From Hemicentrotus pulcherrimus (Eukaryota > Echinodermata > Echinoidea > Camarodonta > Strongylocentrotidae), in assembly GCA_003118195.1 (NCBI GenBank), contig BEXV01001055.1:93416-132423 (forward strand): a DNA stretch of 39,008 bases, read 5' to 3'. The number at the start of each line of letters is the position of its first letter. The stretch's first letter is position 1. This document shows, piece after piece, positions 12,501-22,260 of the stretch. The notes beneath the pieces were generated by a model, which searched no databases, was not told the DNA's origin, and saw only the letters and a list, made by a program, of their open reading frames with translations. The position numbers and the translations under genes were made by a program.

Positions 12501-15500
12501 TTGTAAACTTTTCTTGCTATTCCATAAAAGTCTTTACTTAACTAGCCGATACTACAGAATCTACACATTTAATCTCCTGTTATTGGATTGAATCTCGATT
12601 TGGAAAAAAAAATGTAATTTGAAAAGACATCCTTTGTTTTAAGATAAACTATTTTAAGAAAGTTTTTCTACTTTTCAAGCATGACTCATTTTCTCATGGT
12701 TCCTTGGTAGGTCCCAATAGAAGTCTAACAACTCTCAAACTTTCACAACTCCCTCCCATGTCCCTTTCCTCTCAAACAAATTAAATTGATAAGGCCTGTT
12801 GCAAAGATCACCTGCAAAAGTTTGCAGTGTGAAGGAAGGAAAACCAAATCAGTAGGTACTTGGGATCAAAGAGACATTGAACTCTTGACCACCACCCCCT
12901 CCCCCCCCCCCCCCNAAACAGAAAAAAAGAAGAGAGATCTGGAAATTAAGGGAGGGGGAAAACATACACATTTTCTTTGGAAAATCTATTTTTTGTAAAT
13001 CTCTTGAATAACAAAGATTTGTTTAAATTAAAAGCTTGTGTTTGTTTTGATGTCTGGGTGAGCCAGCTTGAAATATTTGATGTAACAATATTTGGTTTGA
13101 TTTATCTATACCGGTAAACATATCCAGATTGCTGAGATCTATACACAAGAAAAGTTTGAGAAAGGCACATATGCTTCCATGTGTATTTTAAAGAAGGAAC
13201 CAGAGGCTTATCCAACATAGTAAAGTTGAGGAATACGTTAAGAAATCAGGAGAATTTGGCTGAATATGTTAACATGACAAAGTCTTTTGAATATCAGAAT
13301 CAGAGAGGAAGACATGGAGACTAGTCGGTAATGATTTGATAAGATTTCTGATCCTCTTCTAGGGAAATAAAGAATAAAGATGGCTGTCATAGATGTACAT
13401 GCTTGCTCTATGACTCATTGGGTCTAGTATCCTTATATTATTCCTCTCATGCTTCCTTTAATTGAAACCATTAGGAGAGAGAAGGATTCGTCAGGTTCCT
13501 CCCGGGACCTCAAAGTCCATCTCAAGAATAGGATTGATCATAATTGTGACTCTGCATTTCAATCCTTTTTATCCATTATCTCACCACTTATTACCTTTGT
13601 CTGCAGACTTGCGGCATGGTATCTTATAGTATGCAGTGAGATTTGATAGTCGTAGGTAAAATGAAGGATGGGGGGTGGTGTATCAAAGATTTGTTCTACA
13701 AAATTAATGCATGTACTTTTGCTTTACGAATCATTGAAAATTGAATGGTCAATCCCCAAATTATTTATCTGAATTGTTAAGTTGTTTCATTTTTCTTGGT
13801 ATAGATATAAGAATGATATAAAAGAAGTAAAAATGACAAAAAGAAGAGACTTCTCAATGATTTGTTCAGGTACAAAATGGACACATTTCTTATTTTGTAA
13901 AAGACAATTTTGTATGAGTTTTCTGTAAAGGTGTATTTACTATTTGGTGAACAAGGCATTATTTTCATATTCTTATGGAAGCATCATTTGAATGTGAAAT
14001 CAGTGTGTATTTGAATGAATGTTTCTCTATATCTTATGAACCTCTATTGCTACGGAAACGTTTATCTTATCCTTGTTCTTCTGTTATGCATTGATGATGT
14101 CTTTCCCTTTATGCTAATTAACTTTTAACAAGATTTCTTCCCCTACATGTGTTTGTGATATTAATGTGGCTTGTACTGTCTGTCTGTCTGTCTGATTTAT
14201 ATGCATGCTCCTTGGAATGCATCCATTAAACACCACCATTATATACAAAGCTTCTTCATGACACGTTTACTTCTCATATTTCATGTCATTTATCCATCAT
14301 GTCTAAATGTAAATCAAATTCCATTTAATTTTTCTGTTGTCTTTTATACATGGTGCATTTGATGTTTAATTTTTATGAAGTAAGTTATAAAGATGAGATG
14401 TAAATCAGCTATAAGTGTGTTATTTCTGCTGTATAGTAATTTTGTCAAAATACATATCTTAGCTGTAATTAGTCATATATACTTTTGATAATCATTTTCC
14501 ACCACAACTTTTGAAAGGGAGTAATGCTGTAGGGGCGCTTCTTTTAAACAGTTGACTTTTATACTTGATTCTTTGATCCACAGAGCCGCTCAAGTTACCA
14601 GGGAGGACAGAAGCAGAGGTTCAGACCAAGCAGAGCGCCCCCAACGAAGACCTGAAGCGCAGTCTGCAGGAGAGAGAGAACATTATCAAGCTACTTCAGA
14701 CGGAGCTGGAGAGACAATCACAAGAGATATCATACCTCCGTAACCAAGGCAACACATTCAGGAGAGCGAAGAGCTTCTCAGCTAGGGATAGAACATATGT
14801 AAGTCCGGCCCCCACTCATCTCCTTCCCCTAATCCGCTACCCCCTCCCCCACCACCCCTGCCCCTTTCTGGTCACTCTTTTATCATATAAGAAAAGGTTT
14901 TCTTTAAAATATGCACTCAAGTTTTGAGATAAAAATATGATATGATAAAATAGTTATATCCACATTAAAAAAATATACCCTTCCCTCTCAACACCAGAGA
15001 AAAATACCTGAAATAGTGTTAAATATGATGGTAGTTCATTGCAGGTGGCTGTGCTTTACATATAAAATGCGCATTGTAAACAAGAATAATATTATCATAA
15101 TGATTATCACCATTAATGATGATGTTACTTGGTTCACAGAATCCCACCCACCGAGAAGCATCAATAGGATGGAACCCTGGTCTTCAAAGGCACAACGTCA
15201 AAGATTCAGCATCAACCATCTCCATCTCAGAGTCAAACGATTCTAGACAAGATGGCGCTCCATCCTTAGAAGCTCTCCATATCTCTGGTAAGAGTCATCT
15301 ATAGAATCAGCTTTTCATATTTTCTTAGGGCTCGGCCCATTTATATATTTTGGCTACTGCTCTCAACCTAAGAACATAAATATATAGCTTCATAGATAAA
15401 TGTTCTTTAAGTGCTGTCCTTCCAATCTTTCCACTTAGGCTGCCCTTGCTTATACATGATAAGAATAAGTAAATGAAATTTGAAGAAAATGATCTGTGGG

Positions 15501-18500
15501 GCAGAAACTAAAGGTAGTTAAGCTTCATGATACTCAAGTACTTTATTTATGTTGAGAAATGGGTTGTGTTTGAGTATTCTATTTTGTTTGAGAGAAAAGA
15601 ACTCTCTGATGGGTTCAGTAGCCCTATATGGTGACCAGTGAGGTCTAAGTGAGTGATTGTAACATTATCATAGTAACCTTTAGATATGAGGGGGTCATGT
15701 CTGGGGTGATGAAAGACCCCCTTCCTGAAACCCTCTTTACCCCTCCTCACAGGAAGGTTGAACAGACGGCAAGCTTGGGGTACTCTTAGGAGAGACCTGG
15801 GGAAATCATTTTCCTCTCTCTCTCTCACCCATCCTTCCCTCCCTCCTTCCCACTCTTTTCCCCGTTCTCCTCCCTTCTTCCCTCCCTCTTTCCTTCACTC
15901 TCTCCTTCTCTCCTTCCTCCCTACCCTCCTTCCCTCTCTCCTTCCTTCCTTCCCACTCTCCCTCCCTTTCTCCCCTCACTCTGTCCCTTCCTCCTACCCT
16001 ACCTCCTCCCTACTCTTCTTCCCTCTCTCCTTCCCTCCCTTCCCCCTTTATCTATTCCTCCCTTTACCTTTTAAAAATCTCTTTGTCAATCTGAAATAAT
16101 TTTTAATTCATTTTTCATACTTCTTCTCTTCTTTCCACTTTCTTTGTAATCTTGAAAATTGAGTGGTGCCATGGTCTCTGTTACTACTCATAGAAAAGTT
16201 GAGACAATCTTAGGTCAGGCAAGATAACAGGTATGACCTCAGCAGGTAACAAAATGATGCAAAGCTCATAAGATTTTTCCCCTTTTCATTGCAGCTGAAG
16301 ACATTAGTATGGAAGTTGATTCAGTCAAGAAGGCTTCTCAGAACTCCAGGAATACATCAGGATCATCCACAAGTAGACAGGTTAGTCCAAGCTTTAAAAG
16401 ATTCTTTATCTTTCCATACTTCACATTACAACAAAATTGAACAAAATATTTGCTGATTGTGATATTTTCCATTAATTTTCATTTAAAAAAGAAAATTGCA
16501 GGCAATATTTAAGGTGAAGAAGAAAGAAATGTTCCCATTTTGGGGCATTACAAGAATAAAAATAAGAAACTGTGTGGTATCTTCCACTATAGACACTGAC
16601 CTCTATACTACGTGCAAATGTAACTATATTTCAATTGGTCATAATTTAAAATCCTTTTTCCAATCATTATTAGAATGCTCTAAACTCTGTTATGACTTCT
16701 GAGCATTGTCTTAACAGAGTGCATCCAGTACTAACAAGGATTCAGACATCAAATCCTACCCAGGATTGTATGGACCAATCGAAACATCAGCCAGGAGAAG
16801 GAGAGGCAATGATTACACTGAAGAGACTGCTGCTGGAAAAACTAAAGCTACCACACAACAGAAGAAGGAAGTTGAGAAAGAAGCAGAACAACCAAAGGAT
16901 GAGTCTGTAGATGATGTTGTTGTTAGGAGAAGAGCTAGACGTGAAGCTAGGAGGAACATAAGATTAGGAATCAACTCTGCTCAAGACAAACCGTCCATTC
17001 CAGAAACCAAGGAAGAAGCCAAACCTGCTCAAACCAAAGCAAAAACTGATAAGACAGTTTCCAAATCATCCAGTCTTAGCACTCAAGTCAAAGCTCAAGA
17101 TAATGTTTCTGAGAGTCCACGTGTCCGTCGTCGACGTGACAGACAGAGTGGTCACAGTACCCAAAGCCCAACTGAAGCACCTGTGGAACCAGCGCTCAAA
17201 CTGCCATTATCACCTAGGACTAGAGATCGGCAAGAGAGGGAGGTATTCTCAGACACAACGAATGACAGTGAGCAAGAGTCCATCTCTTTAAGATCCGATA
17301 CTGATATCAGGAGACGTTTTGAAAGTATCTTGGCCCATCGCCGCAGGGAGTCCTCGGACTCGGTCAGCAGCTCACGTAAAAGCTCACCTTCAGGAAGGCT
17401 CTACGACTCCAACTTCTCCAGGACAAGAACAAATGGAGATGTTCAGAACCTGAGAAAGAAGTTTATAGGGAGCACACCTAATGTTGCTCAAGCTGGTCCT
17501 GTGAAGCAGAAGAGCAAGTCACTCAAATATGAGAAGGAAAGGCCAAGAGAAGGTTCTGTCAAAGCATTAAGCCAAACCTTTGGTTCTGGAGATGAGAAGA
17601 AACCAGATGGAAATTCTAATAAGTCCTCTCCTAGGAGTTTATCACCAGCTTCTTCCAGTGGTTCCTTATCAACTGGTATTGCAGATAAGATCAAAAAGCT
17701 TAAAAATACAGAAGAGAAGCCTATTGAAAGGCGGAAGTCTGCTGATCTGATCAAAGCTAGAGTTGCTCAAATGGAGCAGACTAAAGAGACTTCTTCAGAG
17801 TCTCCTCAGAGAAAGTCCATGCCTGCCATCCGAGCAGTCAGGAGCAAGTTTGAAAAGAATGGTAACCAGGACACTTCATTGTCACCCACAAGGAAGGCTG
17901 CAGCAAAGATCTCCTACACTGTCTCTGTGACTGATAGTGACAAAGAGAACTCTGAGTCATCAAGAGCAGATGATAGGTCCTACAGACAGAAGTCTAAATC
18001 CTCAAGACTAGTGGCAGTTGTAGAAACATCAGACTCTAAGAAAAAGCCGGAAACTGTAACGTTCACTGTCAACACACATGGAAGAAGACGGTATGGGGCA
18101 ATGGCCGATAACAAGAACAATAGCAACAGTAAAACTGCTGAACCACAAGTCACAGAAGATATTGCACAACCAACAAAGACTGAACCACAGAAGAAAGATG
18201 ATGCTACCACTGTGACAACTAAGGAGGAAGAAGAGAACAAAGAGCCCAAGACAGCAAGTGGAAAACAAGAAGAAGATGCCAAGGAAGGGCGTAGGAGAAG
18301 GCGTGAGAGGTATAAGGCTTCTGAAGCAAACAAGAAAGCGCAAGAGACTTCCAAACCAGAACTTGCCAAGCCAGAACCAGACAGACAAAGTTCAAAGAAG
18401 AATGAAACTAAGACAGACGAACCACCAAAGACAGCTAAAAAGGAAGAGAGTAAGCCTGAGGTCAAGGCAGAAGAACCACCAAAGAAAGCTGAGAAGGAGG

Positions 18501-20874
18501 AGAGCAAGCCTGAAGTAAAGGCTGAAAGTGGAAAGAAAGGAAGAAGAAGAAGGCGAGGAAAGGGTCAGTCAGTTGATATTCCTGATGAGCCAAAGCCAAA
18601 CACCCAGAACAAATCAAAAGTTGTTGTACAAGAAGAGAAAGAGGAAAAAAAGGAGAAGGTAGAGAAAGAAAAGGAAAAACCAGAGAAGAAATATGAAAAG
18701 AAGGAAGATGTCACCAAGCCTTCAGAAAGGCACATCCAGAAGAAAGATAAGGAGTCCACCTTGACTGCTCTCAAGAGAATGGTCAGCAAGAGAGAAGAGA
18801 CCAGACCAGAGGTCAAGGTTCGTGACCCAACCAGGGCAAGGCTTGAGGCTGGGAATAAATCAAGCAGTATAGACAGCATAGAAGGTCAAGACTATCCAGA
18901 CCTATTGGCTCAGACAAGACTGCATGATAAGGACAAGGGAAACTCACAGGATGAAGGGAACGGCAGGCGACGTCCTAGATCCATGGTAGCTGAATCTGGT
19001 CTGAAAGGAGCTGCAGCAGCCATTGGACAAGCCCTTCCAAAACCCACAGAGAATGAAGAAAAAGAAAAGGACAAAGACAAAGACAAGGAGAAAGAGAAGC
19101 CAAAGGAGGCAGAGGAAGATGATCGACGTTCAAGGAAGGAGACCACCCGTAGAGGGCGTTTCCTCGCCAAGGCAGATAAGTTTGAACTGTTTCGGAGAGC
19201 GAGGTCTGTAGGACCAGGATCCAAATCCAAAGACAGGTCCCCTAGTACAGAAAGGAAGTCCAAAGGAATGAGATCAAGTTCCATTGATAGGTCTAAGATG
19301 AGGGCAAAGTCTCCTGATCCTGGGAAGAGCAAGAAGAAAGGCGGATCCATTGGAGGGTTCCTCAAGGCTTCCAAGTAAGTCCTATCAATTCATTTTATCT
19401 CATTTCTAGAACAATAGCTAGCAAGCATGTAACAGTGACTGTAATAACATTTCATATTATGTTGTTCATATTGCATGATGCATGTTGATGTAAATGTAGT
19501 TATCAGCCATGTATATTACATGTAAGTACAAGTACTCTTAAAGTATAACCTTAAAGTATAACCCTTTCTGTTATTTGGGCAGGAAATCACATCCAATGAA
19601 TTTGTGTAAATTACATTTTCATCACAAAGAGTTATTTTTTGCTCAACCTGAAACAAAAGTGTTCCTCCAGTTTATACCAAGAAACAAGAGTTTAAAACTT
19701 AAACTCTACTTAAACTTAAAACTTAAACTCTACCCTTGAATAAACAGCTCATCTTATCTTTCAGTAATCGATTATTAGAATTTTCATTTTATTGATATTA
19801 TAGTGTTGGCAGTTGCTGATGAAAATTATTATTTTGAAGATGAAGTTTAATTGAGCCGATGATCCAAAGCGTTAGCCTGTTGATGATCTAGACCTAGATA
19901 GCTAGATGTCCTAACTGATACTTCCTGCATGTATATTGCATGTTCTTTACCTCATTATCCATGTTGCATGTAGCTCTGAAACAGAAGATGAAGATGATGA
20001 CACAGAAAATGAAGACAGTGAAGAATACGATAGCGACAGTAGTTTTGACGATGATGATGATGATGATGATGATGATGACTTATGGACAGATATGGAAGAG
20101 TGTTACAAGATTCTCTTCAACTGCCACACTGTACTCTCCAAGCTACATTGCAGAGAGAGAAGGCATGCCCTCACTTGGCCAATATCAACCCTGCGGCAGG
20201 CAGCCTTGCTAAGCTGATGTAGCCATCATCGATCCATTGTCATAGACTTCCATATCAATGTCCTACTCATCATCCTTGGCAACTTTGCATGCTCTTAGCC
20301 TACCAAGCTTGCCACTTCTATAGATTTGCATTAGAATATTTAAACTGCATCTATGTTCTGCATGAACTCCTTGTTCAAAGAAAGGTATGTTTACATATTT
20401 TGCATTTATATTGTAAACTGATTTCTGTCTTAGGCAACAAAGATAGAAATCAAACAAAAATTAAGACTCTGATTGATTCTTTCTGGTCTCAAAAGAGGTT
20501 GAATTTAGGCAAAAGTATGGAATATTAATCACTCTAAGTATTACAATTTTTTTTCGATTTGCAAATTATTTTCAGTTAATCAATTACAAAAAACACCTTG
20601 CACTACATCACTTTAAGAATGTTGAATTTCCAGAATTTGATATTGTAGAATCATTGATGTTCAATTTACTTAGTGAATGATTCTCTCTCATAATCACTTT
20701 TGTCCCTCATAGAGTCTGAAGAAACTCCTGGAAATACAAGACTACACCAGCCTTGTTTTGGATTCACCACTGCTTGATGAACATGACTGGAATCATGTGA
20801 CTATTGAGTCATGTGACCTGTCATGTGATGAGGCAACATCAGTGCTGATAAAATGGCTGTTAGCCCATTTATAA
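5741..20874 (+). CDS. Gene A (5' incomplete): large charged coiled-coil/disordered protein, spliced
   Basis: Spliced coding region joined from exons 5741-6562, 9914-9949, 10517-10837, 14584-14798, 15140-15287, 16295-16380, 16718-19374, 20324-20384 and 20713-20874. Every junction has GT..AG borders and a continuous frame, giving about 1,500 codons plus missing N-terminal exons. The product has short coiled coils in its first third, then a long Lys/Glu/Arg/Ser-rich region expected to be disordered. No catalytic domain, signal peptide or membrane segment is visible. I infer a cytoplasmic or nuclear scaffold or cytoskeleton-associated protein from composition only, and I do not recognise the family. 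Exons 5741-6562, 9914-9949 and 10517-10837 are all phase 1-1, so each could be skipped without frame loss. The C-terminus has alternatives, listed separately. Confidence 0.75.
6563..9913 (+). other. Gene A intron
   Basis: This 3.35 kb intron is bounded by GTAAGA and a TTACAG acceptor. It holds a GC-richer island at about 7770-8035 with a 12-bp perfect stem (7994-8030) and a pyrimidine-rich CT microsatellite region at about 9000-9330. No further exon was supported in a phase that would fit. Confidence 0.6.
9138..9215 (+). repeat. CT microsatellite in a pyrimidine-rich tract
   Basis: CTCTCT and CTGT repeats within a C/T-rich stretch that extends over about 9000-9330, inside a gene A intron. 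Confidence 0.85.
9914..9949 (+). CDS. Gene A 36-base microexon
   Basis: This short exon sits between TCTCTTACAG and donor G/GTAAGC. With the G carried in from 6562 it reads DLLEKCPHVSNF and leaves one base over, so it is symmetric phase 1-1 and can be included or skipped without a frame change. Its first 18 positions (with the carried G) match those of the exon at 10517 at 14 places (DLLEKC against DRLQKR), which suggests tandem exon duplication. Confidence is limited by its length, but splice sites, phase and similarity all agree. Confidence 0.6.
9950..10516 (+). other. Gene A intron between the two similar small exons
   Basis: This 567-base intron is bounded by GTAAGC and CCTCACAG. It contains an exon-like sequence at 10286-10313 (ATACAG/ATGTGACAGAG.../GTATGC), but that segment is 28 bases and would break the frame, so I do not call it. 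Confidence 0.6.
10517..10837 (+). CDS. Gene A exon with coiled coil and internal alternative donor
   Basis: The acceptor is CCTCACAG. The exon reads DRLQKRTSTCSSI, then a Glu/Leu-rich helix (SLLEEELNDIKSQVEKLEEQ), then a Ser/Pro-rich low-complexity run coded by ATCATC-type repeats, ending ...DACVST plus one base. At 321 bases it is phase 1-1. Its own donor (CAG/GTCGGT) is weak. A much stronger donor, ATAG/GTGAGT, lies inside at 10556 and would cut the exon to 39 bases (10517-10555), also phase 1-1. Both forms keep the frame, so the exon probably has a short and a long version. Reading past 10837 meets TGA at 10858. Confidence 0.7.
11635..11774. mobile_element. MITE-like element with ~34-bp inverted ends
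   Basis: The left end (11635-11668, containing CGTTTCATGAAACCGTCAT) and the right end (11741-11774, containing ATGATGGTTTTGTGAAACA) are imperfect reverse complements (roughly 25 of 34 positions). The unit is 140 bases and non-coding. The same TTTCATGAAACC core appears in the element at 21229. Confidence 0.6.
12900..12915 (+). repeat. Poly-C run ending at N
   Basis: A run of C broken only by the unresolved base N at 12915. A likely sequencing weak point inside an intron. Confidence 0.8.
14584..14798 (+). CDS. Gene A coiled-coil exon
   Basis: The acceptor is GATCCACAG and the donor is TAT/GTAAGT. With the carried G the exon begins EPLKLPGRTEAEVQTK and continues through a leucine/glutamate coiled coil (LKRSLQERENIIKLLQTELE) to a basic tail (RRAKSFSARDRTY). 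It is 215 bases, entering in phase 1 and leaving in phase 0. The exon accepts a G from any of the three upstream exon ends, so it tolerates skipping of each. It is markedly GC-richer than the flanking intron, as expected for coding sequence. Confidence 0.82.
14799..15139 (+). other. Gene A intron
   Basis: A short intron of 341 bases, from GTAAGT to TTGGTTCACAG. It begins C-rich and becomes AT-rich. No other feature was seen. Confidence 0.7.
15140..15287 (+). CDS. Gene A exon, Ser-rich segment
   Basis: The acceptor is GGTTCACAG and the donor is CTCTG/GTAAGA. It enters in phase 0 and leaves in phase 1 (148 bases). It reads NPTHREASIGWNPGLQRH..., then a Ser-rich run (STISISESNDSRQDG), ending EALHIS plus a G. 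There is no recognisable domain. The splice sites are strong and the frame joins both neighbours. Confidence 0.8.
15288..16294 (+). other. Gene A intron with long polypyrimidine tract
   Basis: This 1.0 kb intron runs from GTAAGA to CCTTTTCATTGCAG. Its middle (15809-16073) is almost purely C and T on this strand. The remainder is ordinary AT-rich sequence. Confidence 0.7.
15809..16073 (+). repeat. Long polypyrimidine tract
   Basis: About 265 bases, almost all C and T (CCTTCCCTCCC-type units), in the gene A intron before the 16295 exon. Such mirror-rich tracts can form triplex DNA. The open frame through it (PPFFPPSFL-type) is low complexity and not a gene. Confidence 0.9.
16295..16380 (+). 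CDS. Gene A small exon
   Basis: A classic acceptor (TTTTCATTGCAG) and the donor AGACAG/GTTAGT bound it. With the carried G it reads AEDISMEVDSVKKASQNSRN and ends SSTSRQ, entering in phase 1 and leaving in phase 0. The 86 bases join directly to the large exon at 16718. It is Ser/Asn-rich with no known motif. Confidence 0.8.
16381..16717 (+). other. Gene A intron
   Basis: A 337-base AT-rich intron, GTTAGT to CATTGTCTTAACAG. Nothing else was seen. Confidence 0.7.
16718..19374 (+). CDS. Gene A giant exon: Lys/Glu/Arg/Ser-rich disordered core
   Basis: This single exon carries 885 codons plus two bases of a split codon, opening SASSTNKDSDIKSYPG. Features in order: arginine clusters (SARRRRGN, VVRRRARREARRN, VRRRRDRQ); three similar basic-amphipathic pieces (IRRRFESI, LRKKFIGS, VRSKFEKN) separated by Ser/Pro-rich linkers; HGRRRYGAM; GRRRRRERYK; a tandem Lys/Glu repeat built on EESKPEVKAE; GRRRRRGKGQ; an EKEKPEKK-type charged run; GRRRPRSMV; and a basic end (FELFRRARSVG, many SxxRSKS sites, KKKGGSIGGFLKAS). 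Many Ser/Thr lie in basic or proline contexts. Composition predicts disorder. The antisense frames over 17980-18507 and 18910-19374 are shadows. The donor is CCAA/GTAAGT. If it is not used, TAA at 19376 stops translation after ASK. Confidence 0.9.
19375..19973 (+). other. Gene A intron or alternative 3' end
   Basis: When spliced, this is an intron from GTAAGT to TTGCATGTAG. When retained, the reading frame stops at TAA 19376-19378, and an AATAAA lies at 19739-19744, so it could serve as the 3'UTR of a short isoform. A local duplication based on TTAAACTCTACY occurs at about 19692-19733. Confidence 0.5.
19739..19744 (+). terminator. Possible internal poly(A) signal
   Basis: A perfect AATAAA lies 361 bases past the in-frame TAA that appears if the 19375 donor is not used. 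It could end a short gene A isoform. AATAAA is common by chance in AT-rich DNA, so this is tentative. Confidence 0.3.
19974..20217 (+). CDS. Gene A alternative last exon: acidic poly-Asp C-terminus
   Basis: The acceptor is GCATGTAG. Joined to the two bases left at 19374 it reads NSETEDEDDDTENEDSEEYD, then a run of eleven Asp coded by GAY repeats (about 20047-20079), then a helical segment (LWTDMEECYKILFNC...) ending RQAALLS and TGA at 20215. This gives 81 residues with a strong negative charge, opposite to the basic core before it. The exon has no good internal donor that keeps the frame with the exon at 20713, so it is best seen as an alternative end rather than an internal exon. An unseen error or unusual splice linking it to 20324-20384 cannot be excluded. 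Confidence 0.6.
20324..20384 (+). CDS. Gene A alternative penultimate exon
   Basis: The acceptor is GCCACTTCTATAG and the donor is AAAG/GTATGT. With the two bases carried from 19374 it reads K-FALEYLNCIYVLHELLVQ-RK, 21 codons, and leaves in phase 0. The sequence looks like an amphipathic helix. A second acceptor at 20246 (ATTGTCATAG) has the same phase and would add 26 residues, so the 5' border is uncertain. This exon and the acidic exon at 19974 use the same donor and cannot be combined in one frame by any splice site I found. Confidence 0.5.
20385..20712 (+). other. Gene A intron (alternative path)
   Basis: A 328-base AT-rich intron from GTATGT to TTTTGTCCCTCATAG. Nothing else was seen. 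Confidence 0.5.
20713..20874 (+). CDS. Gene A alternative last coding exon
   Basis: The acceptor is CCCTCATAG. It reads in phase 0 as SLKKLLEIQDYTSLVLD..., with a mixed acidic/hydrophobic sequence including ESCDLSCDEATSVLIKWLL, ending AHL and TAA at 20872. The 53 residues are open, with balanced composition unlike the flanking AT-rich DNA, and they continue the helix from 20324-20384. Together these exons give a folded-looking C-terminal helical region after a disordered core. The family is not recognised. Confidence 0.6.
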   Translation, partial: SLKKLLEIQDYTSLVLDSPLLDEHDWNHVTIESCDLSCDEATSVLIKWLLAHL

Positions 20875-21228
20875 TCATGCAGCTTTGGAAGGCACCTGAC
20901 ATCACCATTATGTCTTATGACCAAGAATCAGGACTAATGATGAAAATGATGAACATGCCGGGAGTTCCTGCACTATACAAGATCTGATGCTGATAATGTT
21001 GACACATCTTTTGACATTTATTTGATTTATGCACTGTACATGACCAAATCAATAGTTTTCTCAAGTCATTTATAGTGTTTGTATTCAAGAAACGGATCTT
21101 TTGAAGAAAAAAAGTTCGTAAATGCTTGCTTGTGGCCACCAGAAATGTTTCAATTATGATTACGGTACTGGTAGGTTCTGTGAGTGGCACAAGGTTCTGT
21201 ATATGTTTTTTAGTTGCTAAGAGAACAA

Positions 21229-21352
21229 GGCGTCGTTTTATGAAACCATAATTTTACATGTTTGCCATTTTCCCTTTGAAATGCTTGTAGTAAAAGTAAC
21301 ATGTGTTCACAAACTTTTACATGTGATGGTTTCATGAAATGATCAATGCCCA
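21229..21352. mobile_element. MITE-like inverted repeat in gene A 3'UTR
   Basis: The ends contain CGTTTTATGAAACCATAAT and GATGGTTTCATGAAATGATC, imperfect reverse complements, 124 bases apart end to end. It shares the core of the 11635 element. Transcribed in the gene A UTR it could fold into a long hairpin. Confidence 0.5.
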
Positions 21353-22252
21353 GGCCTTTAAAAATAAGGGTGTGTATGGTAATGAAGATAGCACTGTTGA
21401 TTGGTGACTTTATGATGGAGACCAATTGATCAGGGGTGTTGAACCTAGGTGCTTGGAAGGAGGAGGGGGGTTAATTGTAGCCCTCCTATTATAAAAATTT
21501 TGGCTGCATATTTCATACACTGAATTCTACCAATCAGTGTTTGCCCCCCCCCCCCTCTAGATGGTTGACCAATGCCCTTGCAGTTGATGTTGGGATCTTG
21601 ATTGTGAATATGAGACAGTTTGATGATGATGGTGATGATGACGATGGCTTCTTGTTGTGCAGCAGTATAAGCTTCTGCTGATATGATGCAGATCATCAAC
21701 TCCCCATTTGAAAAGGAATTGCTTTGACTGTACACATATGGTTAAAGAGTTCAAATCAATAGATACAGAAAGTAACTTCTGACATTTTAGTGTTGATATT
21801 TGTATGCCAGTGGTACTGCCTTCACGGTGCTGAAATAATGATTGTCATGAATTTTAAAAACAAAGCCATAGTTGTAGTTTGATCTAAATATTTTAAATCA
21901 AATTTGACCTGTTTTGGGTCAGTTCTTCTCTTGACACCTCACCTGCAGACAGTGAGAAAGGCTTTAATCCATGTATGCTTTGACGTTGGGTTCATGCCTT
22001 TCTGACTGTAGTATATGATATGCACATACTCTTGTCATCATGCTAATGTAATCATTGTAATATAAGTATTTGAAAAGGTTATGAAACTTTTGTATAAATC
22101 TGATCTTGATAAACTTGTTCCTGCATTGCTGTCAAAGCTTTTTGAAATGTAACTGTTTCATGAAGGGATACTTCCATACCAGAAAGAGTGTATTTTGAAA
22201 AAAATTACTTTTATCAATGTATTGGTGTTGAATTTATTGAATTGTCATATTA

Positions 22253-22260
22253 TGTAAATA
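22253..22260 (+). promoter_or_regulatory. Pumilio-type element in 3'UTR
   Basis: TGTAAATA matches the UGUANAUA consensus bound by PUF-family proteins in animal 3'UTRs. A single 8-base match in 4 kb of AT-rich sequence is weak evidence. Confidence 0.25.

Larger units (their letters stand above)
10838..14583 (+). other. Gene A intron
   Basis: This 3.7 kb intron holds a MITE-like inverted-repeat element (11635-11774) and a poly-C run ending at an N (12900-12915). The open stretch near 13475-13514 has an acceptor-like TTAG but no good donor and no matching phase. Nothing else was recognised. Confidence 0.6.

Noticed and set aside
13475..13514. Possible gene A exon after CCATTAG
   Set aside because: The coding-like frame needs phase 2 entry while neighbours need phase 1, and the donor is poor.
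15758..16099. 113-codon open frame rich in Pro, Phe, Ser, Leu
   Set aside because: Translation of the polypyrimidine tract.
17980..18507. Minus-strand open frames of up to 175 codons
   Set aside because: Antisense shadows of the Lys/Glu-rich giant exon; Ser/Leu/Phe composition mirrors its codons.
20246..20323. Longer version of the 20324 exon using the acceptor at 20246
   Set aside because: Phase is valid, but the added residues (His/Pro/Cys-rich) look non-coding and the 20324 acceptor is adequate; kept only as an alternative.
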